NCBI GenBank assembly: GCA_003157595.1
Contig: PMKB01000052.1
Span: forward strand, 1 to 6,546
Direction: 5' to 3'
Length of the DNA: 6,546 bases
Source: Solirubrobacterales bacterium
Lineage (GTDB): Bacteria > Actinomycetota > Thermoleophilia > Solirubrobacterales > Solirubrobacteraceae
Below are positions 1 to 5,221 of the stretch, piece after piece. Positions within the stretch are counted from its first letter, which is position 1. Each line of letters opens with the position of its first letter. The notes under the pieces are model-generated. The model saw only the letters and a program-made list of their open reading frames with translations, did no database searches and was not told the origin of the DNA. The position numbers and the translations under genes were made by a program.

Positions 1-126
1 TACACAGTTAGACGGACACCCTCGGACGCTTGTATTCGCGTGCGAAGCGAGCGTCGCTGGAGGGCTCGGTTTCGCGCAGGGCGACAGCGTGGCGGCTATG
101 TTCGGACGGTGAGCGGAGACGCCCGT

Positions 127-687
127 GTGCGGTTGCCTGAGCGGATCGAGGGTCGTGGCGTGGTGTTGAAGCGATGGCGTGAGAGCGACGCGGAGGCATT
201 TGCGACGGCTGTGACGGAGAGTGCTGAGCACCTGCGCCAGTGGGTAGCGTGGATGGCGGCTGAGCCGCTGTCGCTAGGGGAGCGTCGTGCGATGCTCGCG
301 GAGCGTGAGCGGGAATGGCTCGACGGCGGCGACGTTGCGCTCGCCGTCATCGCTGAAGGACACGTTGCTGGGGGATGTGGGCTGCATCGGCGGGGACCTG
401 GGACGCTCGAGATCGGGTACTGGATTCACTCGTCCTTTCTGCGACGAGGACTCGCCACGGCGGCGTCGGCACTGCTCACCGACGCAGCGTTCAGCATCCC
501 GGGCATCAACCGCGTTGAGATCCATCACGACAAGGCGAACGTGGCCAGCGCCGGTATCCCGCGGCGCCTTGGCTTCGAGTTCGTCGGAGAGCAGCCAAAC
601 GAGCAACGCGCCCCGAGCGATGCCGGCATCGACTTCACGTGGCGCATGTCACGCGCTGTCTGGCTAGCGCGCCGCCTCGATCAATAG
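127..687 (+). CDS. GNAT family N-acetyltransferase, RimJ/RimL type
   Basis: A 186-residue cytosolic enzyme predicted to move an acetyl group from acetyl-CoA to an amine, either a protein N-terminus or a small molecule; the substrate cannot be told. The opening (RIEGRGVVLKRWRESDAEAF, residues 6-25) is the usual first strand and helix of RimJ/RimL-like proteins. GYWIH at about 97-101 is the central strand, and RRGLAT at 106-111 is the acetyl-CoA pyrophosphate-binding loop. NRVEIHHDKANVASAG followed by RRLGFEFVG (128-154) is the usual C-terminal half. I chose GTG at 127 because GGAGA at 115-119 lies 7 bases ahead and the domain begins at once. The frame is open back to a GTG at 40, but those extra 29 residues are Arg-rich and unlike the family. 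It converges on arr. The family is clear; the substrate is not. Confidence 0.88.
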   Translation: MRLPERIEGRGVVLKRWRESDAEAFATAVTESAEHLRQWVAWMAAEPLSLGERRAMLAEREREWLDGGDVALAVIAEGHVAGGCGLHRRGPGTLEIGYWIHSSFLRRGLATAASALLTDAAFSIPGINRVEIHHDKANVASAGIPRRLGFEFVGEQPNEQRAPSDAGIDFTWRMSRAVWLARRLDQ

Positions 688-739
688 CCGGGGCGCTGGG
701 GCCGACTGTGCTGCTGCTGGTCGCGTTGCGACACCGTGA

Positions 740-771
740 GACGGCTCGTGATTGGCGCGCTACGAGCCGTC
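740..771. terminator. Inverted repeat between convergent genes, possible shared terminator
   Basis: GACGGCTCGT at 740-749 and ACGAGCCGTC at 762-771 are perfect reverse complements around a 12-base loop. The right arm covers the last sense codons of arr (Asp-Gly-Ser) and part of its stop, so the stem starts inside the gene. It lies 52 bases past the stop of the acetyltransferase. No T-run follows on either strand, so it is not a classical intrinsic terminator. High-GC actinobacteria often show such U-less stems at gene ends. The structure is seen; the termination role is inferred. Confidence 0.4.
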
Positions 772-1179
772 GAGTGGCTCAAGATGCATGATGCGGTCTT
801 TCATGGCCTGGACCATCTCGGGGGGATGTCCGTGCCAGCCTGTGCACTCGCCGGTGACTCGCAACGGCTCCAGCGAGCGGTAGGACTGCGTGGGATTGCC
901 CGGAAACTTCGTGTCCGTCAGGTTGGGGTCGTCCGCAATCGGTCCGGCCGGCTCTACCGTATAGATTCGGCCGGGACCTTCGCCGCGCGCTAGTTCCGCT
1001 CCCCAAATGGCCGCGTCCAGAGTGCCGGTCAGGTAGACATAGCCTGCCTTGTTCCGCTTGCCGAAGTTAGAGCGATAGCCGGGCTCGATTAGGTCTCCCG
1101 GCTTCAGGTCAGCCCGCGTGCCGTGGTAGAACCGCTGCGAACACGCGGCGTCGGTGGCTGCCTTCTCCTCGCTCCTCAT
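760..1179 (-). CDS. arr: Rifampin ADP-ribosyltransferase (Arr)
   Basis: A 139-residue cytosolic enzyme that inactivates rifamycins by moving ADP-ribose from NAD+ to the drug's ansa-chain hydroxyl (C23 in the known enzymes). The protein is nearly all Arr domain: FYHGTRADLKPGDLIEPGYR at 17-36, YVYLTGTLDAA at 47-57, WGAELA at 59-64, GPGRIYTVEP at 68-77, DDPNLTDTKFPGNPTQSYRS at 83-102. The three residues described as catalytic in the Mycobacterium smegmatis enzyme (His19, Tyr49, Asp84) fall on exactly those numbers when ATG 1179 is the start. Length matches the roughly 140-residue family. ATG 1179 has no clear Shine-Dalgarno sequence. A TTG at 1233 has GGGGAG 10 bases ahead and would add 18 non-conserved residues. 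It is monocistronic, about 200 bases from the next gene. Identification is strong; activity on rifampin is inferred. Confidence 0.95.
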   Translation of the reverse strand: MRSEEKAATDAACSQRFYHGTRADLKPGDLIEPGYRSNFGKRNKAGYVYLTGTLDAAIWGAELARGEGPGRIYTVEPAGPIADDPNLTDTKFPGNPTQSYRSLEPLRVTGECTGWHGHPPEMVQAMKDRIMHLEPLDGS

Positions 1180-1241
1180 ACTGCGCGGTTGTGCTGCCGC
1201 GCGATGCTGTCCCCCGCTTGCTCGTCCGATCAAGCCAGCCT

Positions 1242-1267
1242 AACTCCCCGTCGAGTGGCGGGAGGTT
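1242..1267 (-). promoter_or_regulatory. Imperfect stem upstream of arr that would hide a ribosome-binding site
   Basis: Read on the arr strand, AACCTCCCG and CGGGGAGTT flank an 8-base loop. As RNA, eight of nine positions pair, counting one G-U, with one C-A mismatch. The right arm contains GGGGAG, the best Shine-Dalgarno sequence ahead of arr, 10 bases before the alternative TTG start at 1233. The stem could lower translation from that TTG. If arr starts at ATG 1179 the stem lies in the leader or in untranscribed DNA. The pairing is seen; any role is inferred. Confidence 0.25.
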
Positions 1268-1384
1268 CTAGCCGACCAGTGACAGCCACGAAGTGGATAC
1301 CTCTTTCGCATAGATCCGGCCGCGGCGCACGCTGTTGGAAATCGCGCATCGCAGCAACGTGGCGACGGCGAGGCACGTCGCCCA

Positions 1385-1594
1385 TTAGCCGAAATGACCC
1401 CAGCGCGTGGCGATGATGAGAAGCACGCCGGCGATGGCGAGAGCGATTCCCGCAATGATCGTCCTTGCAATGGCCAGTTTGAACAGCGGGATTTGGGCGG
1501 CGGCCAGCCAGATGCCAGCGAAGAGAATGAGCAACAAGCCGACTTCGGCCAATTTGCGGCCTGCCTGAGGCGTGATCGCGAAGAGGAGGTTCAT
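1385..1594 (-). CDS. Small two-helix membrane protein, unknown function
   Basis: A 69-residue protein I do not recognise as a named family. Two hydrophobic segments (about residues 14-34 and 41-63) are joined by a short loop, QIPLFKLA. The N-terminal stretch MNLLFAITPQAGRK is moderately charged, and the C-terminus ends shortly after an Arg. This predicts a helical hairpin in the cytoplasmic membrane. I chose ATG 1594, with a weak AGG about 6 bases ahead; the frame runs back to 1648, but the added 18 residues are polar and look untranslated. It sits alone between Nudix (about 150 bases) and arr (about 200 bases), all on the same strand; the gaps suggest separate promoters, though none is clear. 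Regular helix periodicity and a clean stop support a real gene. Confidence 0.62.
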   Translation of the reverse strand: MNLLFAITPQAGRKLAEVGLLLILFAGIWLAAAQIPLFKLAIARTIIAGIALAIAGVLLIIATRWGHFG

Positions 1595-1744
1595 CAGCGA
1601 CCTATTGTTCCGCGTCGCCGCCGAGGGCGTCGGCTCGCGGGCTGCCACGGAGCGAGAGGGCCGCTCGCGCCTGAACTCAGCCGTGTCGGATCTCGCGCGA
1701 ACCGACGGCGGACGCTGTGCGGTGCCAGCGGGCCGGATCGAAGG

Positions 1745-2266
1745 CTAGCGAGCCGTCCCAGATGTCGAGTGGTCATTGACCACGGCCGCGATCAGCCGAT
1801 CAATGAACGGGATCTGAGTCGGTTTCACCCGGCGCCGAGCCTCGGCCGGCGCGAACCACTCCACACGGTCGATCTCGGGGAAGCTCTCGCGCCGGCCGCT
1901 CCGCGGCGGCCATTCCAGCTCGAACACGTTCGAGCGTGCCGTGGCCGGATCGAGATCGCCCTCGATCGCCCAGGCATAGACGACCTTGCCGCCCTTCTGG
2001 ACGATTGTGCCAAGCGGGATCGGCGCCGATCCATCGGGCTGGACCAGCGGCGCCGGATGGCCAACCTCCTCGGCGAACTCACGACGGGCAACGGCCAGCA
2101 GATCCTCATCGACGTGATCCGGCTCGCCCTTCGGGATCGACCAGTGGCCCTCGTCCCTACGCGCGAAGAACGGCCCACCCGGGTGCCCGAGCAGGACCTC
2201 CGGCTCGCGGGCCAGGACCGCGGGACGACGAAAGAGGAGGATCCCGGCGCTCTGCCTGATAGCCAC
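1745..2266 (-). CDS. Nudix hydrolase, COG4119-like
   Basis: A 173-residue predicted pyrophosphohydrolase that cleaves a nucleoside diphosphate linked to some group X; the true substrate is unknown. Family hallmarks in order: QSAGILLFRR at 5-14, VLLGHPGGPFF at 24-34, GHWSIPKGE at 40-48, the Nudix helix RREFAEEVG at 61-69, QKGGKVVYAWA at about 89-99, FELEWPPRSGR around 115-125, then FPEIDRVEWF. This order matches the COG4119 group of predicted NTP pyrophosphohydrolases. The metal-binding REFAEE core is intact, but the loop from Gly47 to the helix is one residue longer than the standard Gx5Ex7REUxEExGU pattern. GTG 2266 is preferred because the family starts just before QSAGILL; the frame stays open to ATGs at 2347 and 2365. 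No good ribosome-binding site precedes any of these, so the start is uncertain. It lies downstream of an antitoxin relic on the same strand. Confidence 0.88.
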   Translation of the reverse strand: MAIRQSAGILLFRRPAVLAREPEVLLGHPGGPFFARRDEGHWSIPKGEPDHVDEDLLAVARREFAEEVGHPAPLVQPDGSAPIPLGTIVQKGGKVVYAWAIEGDLDPATARSNVFELEWPPRSGRRESFPEIDRVEWFAPAEARRRVKPTQIPFIDRLIAAVVNDHSTSGTAR

Positions 2267-2392
2267 CAACGCATCGTAGAGGGAGCACCGTGACCGTTCG
2301 AGATCCGCCCGAACCCCCGCGTGCTGCCTGTCGCGCGTTGCGGGCATGGTTCGCCATGAAGTCAAGAAACGCCTCAGACTCCGCAGCGACGT

Positions 2393-2473
2393 TCAGGCCA
2401 CGCGATCGACGATCTCGGAGCACCGAGCTTTGACGGTCGCGAGGGGCAATGTCTCCGGCTTGACCAGAGTCAT
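2393..2473 (-). pseudogene. N-terminal remnant of a Phd/YefM-type antitoxin
   Basis: From ATG 2473 the frame reads 26 codons, MTLVKPETLPLATVKARCSE then IVDRVA, and stops at TGA 2393-2395. The pattern PLATVKAR-SEIVDRV is the first strand and helix of Phd/YefM antitoxins, which bind operator DNA with this half and wrap the toxin with the C-terminal half. Intact members run about 75-95 residues and continue with a strand like VTVTRNGRPAAVL. I find nothing like that in the next 120 bases in any frame, nor a RelE, Doc or PIN toxin behind it. A deletion seems likelier than a single stop mutation. No Shine-Dalgarno sequence is evident. The match is short, so chance cannot be fully excluded, but the spacing of conserved residues is good. 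Confidence 0.6.
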
Positions 2474-2684
2474 AGCCATGAGGCGGACAGATCACCAACC
2501 ACACCACGCTGCTGGATCCGCGTGAACTCGGCGGTGTCGCTGCTCAAGTGTTGCGACAGCGCTACTGCTGCGGCGTGGTGTTGCCTTTTCTTGATCGCAT
2601 GCTGGCAAGATCGGATCGGCCGGGGTGTTGGGCCCGCCCGCTCGGGTGTGCGCGACTTGTGCGTTGGGCGGTCGTTTGAGGAGT
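2474..2684. other. Intergenic region between divergent units
   Basis: These 211 bases separate the antitoxin relic and Nudix gene (-) from the secreted repeat protein (+). They should hold the promoter of the secreted protein, but I see no convincing -35/-10 pair. A short AT-richer patch around 2580-2595 (TTGCCTTTTCTTGATC) is the best place to look. GAGGAG at 2678-2683 is the ribosome-binding site of the downstream gene. Frames crossing this stretch give only low-complexity Arg/Pro/Thr-rich peptides. Confidence 0.4.
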
Positions 2685-4109
2685 ATGGGACGCGTGAGGC
2701 CCAATCGACTGGTCGCGGCGGCGGGGGTGGCGGCGGTTGTTTGGCTGGGGTTGGTCGTGGTGCAGTCGGGCGTGGCGGCTGGGCCTGTGTTGTCTGTTGG
2801 CGCGCCTTTCGCGCTGGGTTCCGGTGTTCCGGCCGGGTTTGGTGTGGCACCGTCTGCGCTGGGTCCTGACGGCACGATCTGGGCGGCCGTCCCGACCAGC
2901 GACGACGACCGCGTTGAAGGTCGTGGTTTTGTGATCGTCGCGCGTGCGGTGGATGGGCAGAAGCTTGCTCCGGTCATCGTGTCGGCCAGCGCGGACTCGA
3001 TCGCGAGTTCGCCGGCGATATCGGCCTCGGTGGGAGCAGCGACGTTCGTGTGGGAGACACAACGCGACGCATACGGCTCATCCGGGGTGGTCGCGGTGAC
3101 CGCGAGGCGGTGCACGCTTGCCGGCTGCACGCCGGTTCAGACGCTTGCGAGCTGGCGGTGGGGGAACGATAACGAGAACCCGACTCCGTTCCCGACGGGT
3201 GTAGGGCCCGCAGCGGAGCCCGCGGTCGCGAGCGTGGCGGGCAGAACGGTTGTCGTGTTTTGGCGCGAGAGCGTGCGCGACCCGCAGATGGTGTGGGCGC
3301 AGAGCAGAGGCGGGAGCTTCGGATCGCTGCACAGCTTGGGCGCAGGGTCGCTGGAGCCGATCCTGGTCGGCGGATCGGGGGGGCGTCTGTTTGCGGTGTG
3401 GCTGGACGCCGACGCCTACTTCGACGAGGCCTATGTCGTGCCGGTGCACTGGGCTCGGTGGTCGCCGAGCACGGGCTTCACGCGACCGCGGAGCTTCATC
3501 GGCGGTGAGGGCGTCCCGGGCAACGAGTTCGTCAGTCTCACCGGGCTTGTTGGCACGCCGGTTGGGAGTACTCCCGCGATCGCATGGGTCCAAGAGGACG
3601 CCAACACGGGGGGCGGACCCCACGTCAACCGCATCATGGTCGCCCGGCAGAGCGTCAACGGTTTCGCGAAACCAGTTGTCGCCTACAACAAGGTGGCATC
3701 AGCGCTGTCGCTCGCCAGCGGCGACGGCGTTCTCGCGCTCGCGTTCAACGCCTCCTCCGGCATCGAGGTTGATAGCGGCGGCCCCATGATGGTCCAGACC
3801 AGCATCCACGGCGCGCCGTTTGGTCGCGCAGTCGAACTTGACAGCAACGCCGCCCCGTTTCCCTCGGTCTCGGTTACCACGGACGGCCACGTCCTGGCCG
3901 GCTGGGGCAGCTTGCAATTCCAGCCCTCAGGCGAGGTGATCTTCGCCGAGCTCGCGATCGCGCCGGCGGGGGGAGCGTTCAGTCCCCCGACGACACTTGG
4001 CCCGCAGGCGGGCGTCGAATCGCCCACCGTCCACACAAACGACGCACAAGCCTTCGCCGTCTGGCAGAGCAGCACCCGTGACCTGCTCGGTGCGCAGGTC
4101 ACGCCGTAA
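2685..4109 (+). CDS. Secreted repeat protein, probable beta-propeller, unknown function
   Basis: A 474-residue protein with a Sec-type signal: basic start (GRVRPNR), hydrophobic core from about 10 to 28, and likely cleavage after VAA near 32. The rest has about eight similar units, each ending in a strand like FAVW: IWAA 65, FVWE 121, VFWRE 191, AVWLD 237, IAWVQ 299, LALAF 350, LAGWG 404, FAVWQ 457. Later units share a pattern of roughly G-x-F-x-x-P, a short loop, then the strand. Spacing of 46-70 residues fits propeller blades, so a seven- or eight-bladed fold outside the membrane is inferred. Cys143 and Cys148 are the only cysteines after the signal and may form a disulfide. No catalytic motif, anchor or sorting signal is visible. 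GAGGAG (2678-2683) is 1 base from ATG 2685 but 10 from GTG 2694, so the true start may be 2694. Confidence 0.87.
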   Translation: MGRVRPNRLVAAAGVAAVVWLGLVVVQSGVAAGPVLSVGAPFALGSGVPAGFGVAPSALGPDGTIWAAVPTSDDDRVEGRGFVIVARAVDGQKLAPVIVSASADSIASSPAISASVGAATFVWETQRDAYGSSGVVAVTARRCTLAGCTPVQTLASWRWGNDNENPTPFPTGVGPAAEPAVASVAGRTVVVFWRESVRDPQMVWAQSRGGSFGSLHSLGAGSLEPILVGGSGGRLFAVWLDADAYFDEAYVVPVHWARWSPSTGFTRPRSFIGGEGVPGNEFVSLTGLVGTPVGSTPAIAWVQEDANTGGGPHVNRIMVARQSVNGFAKPVVAYNKVASALSLASGDGVLALAFNASSGIEVDSGGPMMVQTSIHGAPFGRAVELDSNAAPFPSVSVTTDGHVLAGWGSLQFQPSGEVIFAELAIAPAGGAFSPPTTLGPQAGVESPTVHTNDAQAFAVWQSSTRDLLGAQVTP

Positions 4110-4263
4110 ACAGCACACGCCCCACACGGTTACGGTTCGTCGAAGGGCAGTAAGAGAGCCCAGATCGGTCCGCCAAGCTTCACGGTTGCGCCCGGCCCCG
4201 GCGTGGTCAGTACCAACTCATCGCGAGGGGCTGGCGCTCAGCACACCTGTGTCGCGACGTGCG
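4110..4263. other. Convergent intergenic gap
   Basis: These 154 bases lie between the stop of the secreted protein (+) and the stop of vapC (-). Both transcripts must end here or read into each other. I see no strong stem or T-run; the best candidate is only a 4-bp GGGC/GCCC pairing around 4144-4160. No coding signal stands out. Confidence 0.35.
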
Positions 4264-4674
4264 TCACTGCGAATTGCCGGGTGCATTGGTCGCAGGTGTC
4301 ACTTCGGTCTTGTTGAAGTCGTCCCCCTTGAACAGCAGCGGCCGGTTCGTTGCTTGCGCGAGGGCGTAAGAGAAGCAGTCGCCAAAGTTCAGGCCGGCGG
4401 GCGATCGTCCCTTGCCGAAGCGAGCAAACGCGTCGCGCGCCAACCGCGCCTGCTCCTCATCAACCGCGACGCAGCGCACGCCGCCCGTCATGAGGAGCTC
4501 GTCGAGATCCCGGATTCCGGCCTCGGCGGTCTTCGCGAGCATCACGATCGAGGCCTCGACGAGCGTCGCTGCAGAGATCTGCGGATCGTTGGCGTCAGCG
4601 AGTATCGCGACGTACGCCGCACGCTCAGGCTCAGCGAGCAACATCGCGAGCAACGCAGAGGTGTCGAGAACCAC
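4264..4674 (-). CDS. vapC: VapC-type PIN-domain ribonuclease toxin
   Basis: A 136-residue predicted Mg2+-dependent RNase, the toxin half of a type II toxin-antitoxin pair that would cut RNA when freed from its antitoxin. The acidic PIN residues are present: Asp4 in MVLDTSALLA, Glu40 in TLVEASIV, Asp99 in NFGDCFSYALA, and Asp118/Asp119 in LLFKGDDF. The FGDC and LLFKGDDF signatures are those of the mycobacterial VapC30 (Rv0624) branch, matching the antitoxin type next to it. The start is GTG 4674, 8 bases after the antitoxin stop. AGGAAG overlaps that stop and lies 4 bases ahead, so the two genes are probably translationally linked. The last dozen residues (TPATNAPGNSQ) look disordered. The domain is full length with no disabling change. 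The exact RNA target is unknown. Confidence 0.93.
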   Translation of the reverse strand: MVLDTSALLAMLLAEPERAAYVAILADANDPQISAATLVEASIVMLAKTAEAGIRDLDELLMTGGVRCVAVDEEQARLARDAFARFGKGRSPAGLNFGDCFSYALAQATNRPLLFKGDDFNKTEVTPATNAPGNSQ

Positions 4675-4682
4675 GCCGCTTC

Positions 4683-4937
4683 CTAGGACGGGAGACCGTC
4701 TGGACCGTAGCCCACAATCTCGTCCGCGCTTCGATGATCACGAACCCGACGTGCGCTGCTGCGATCCGTCAGCCTGGTGAGCGCCTCGCGGCGGCGTTCA
4801 CTTGGCACCGCTCCGCGCAGGCGCTCGAGGCGCTCGCGCAACGCGACTGCAACGGCGGTTGTGATCGTCTCGCCCGTCTCGGCGGCGAGTTCGCGCGCCA
4901 GGCGATCGGCCACGCCGTCCTTGATGTTCAACGCCAT
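4683..4937 (-). CDS. vapB: VapB-type antitoxin, Rv0623-like (PSK transcription factor family)
   Basis: An 84-residue antitoxin expected to bind and silence the VapC encoded just downstream and to repress the shared promoter. The N-terminus MALNIKDGVADRLARELAAE followed by TGETITTAVAVALRERLERL is the ribbon-helix-helix-like DNA-binding part of the Rv0623-like family (pfam07704). The Arg-rich middle (48-69) leads to SADEIVGYGPDGLPS, the usual family tail that contacts the toxin. ATG 4937 fits the conserved start. There is no Shine-Dalgarno sequence; a -10-like box lies only about 10 bases upstream, so the message is probably leaderless or nearly so. It is first in a two-gene operon, with 8 bases to vapC. 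Complete and typical in length. Confidence 0.92.
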   Translation of the reverse strand: MALNIKDGVADRLARELAAETGETITTAVAVALRERLERLRGAVPSERRREALTRLTDRSSARRVRDHRSADEIVGYGPDGLPS

Positions 4938-4940
4938 ATG

Positions 4941-4967
4941 AGGAAGAATAGTACGCTATTTCTTCCT
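4941..4967 (-). promoter_or_regulatory. vapBC operator palindrome with embedded -10 box
   Basis: AGGAAGAA at 4941-4948 and TTCTTCCT at 4960-4967 form a perfect 8-bp dyad, with TAG (4949-4951) and CTA (4956-4958) inside it extending the symmetry off-centre by one base. It ends 3 bases before the vapB start. Read on the vapB strand, TACTAT (4953 to 4948) resembles a -10 hexamer (5 of 6 matches to TATAAT) and would place the transcription start within a few bases of the ATG. No good -35 is visible. VapB proteins typically repress their own promoter at such dyads, so this is the likely autoregulatory operator. It is markedly AT-richer than its surroundings. Confidence 0.65.
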
Positions 4968-5189
4968 GGCAGATGTGGTCGTATGTGACTTGTCCGATGA
5001 TCGGACTCGCGCTCTGCCGTGATGGCGGCGGAGGCAAGAAGCGCGTCGAAGAACTCAGCCAACAGGGCTACGACGAGAACGTTCGCCCTGGCGCACGGTC
5101 GCCGTCCGTTGTCGCTCCCGCGTGGTGTGGGCGGCCGCCGCCACGGCGGAGCACCCGCCGGCGGATCTCGCGATCGCCGGGCCGACGAT

Positions 5190-5206
5190 CGCCGGCATTG
5201 CCGGCG
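5190..5206. terminator. Short perfect hairpin downstream of the Bax inhibitor-1 gene
   Basis: CGCCGGC and GCCGGCG flank an ATT loop: a 7-bp perfect GC stem 15 bases past the stop on the minus strand. On that strand the T-run (TTTTTAT) comes before the stem, not after it, so a standard intrinsic terminator is not formed. A U-less terminator or a chance GC palindrome are both possible. Confidence 0.3.
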
Positions 5207-5221
5207 CCATAAAAATTCGGC

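Noticed and set aside
40..126. N-terminal extension of the acetyltransferase from GTG 40
   Set aside because: Arg-rich, unlike the family, and GTG 127 has a properly spaced GGAGA.
1394..2293. Long plus-strand open frame of 299 codons over the small membrane gene and the Nudix gene
   Set aside because: It is antisense to two better genes, gives an Arg/Asp-rich protein without domain character, and arises from GC-rich codon bias.
2580..2625. Promoter for the secreted protein around the TTGCCTTTTCTTGATC patch
   Set aside because: Hexamers can be picked, but none has a matching partner at 16-18 bases, so no defined promoter is called.
2492..3130. 212-codon minus-strand frame opposite the secreted protein
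   Set aside because: Thr/Pro/Ala-rich antisense translation of the signal and repeat region, with no recognisable domain.
3250..3789. 179-codon plus-strand frame inside the secreted protein gene
   Set aside because: Out-of-frame Arg/Ser-rich product overlapping a well-supported repeat protein.
5055..5210. Small 51-codon minus-strand frame starting at ATG 5210, just after the Bax inhibitor-1 stop
   Set aside because: No ribosome-binding site, low-complexity Ala/Arg composition, and its start lies at the base of a hairpin.
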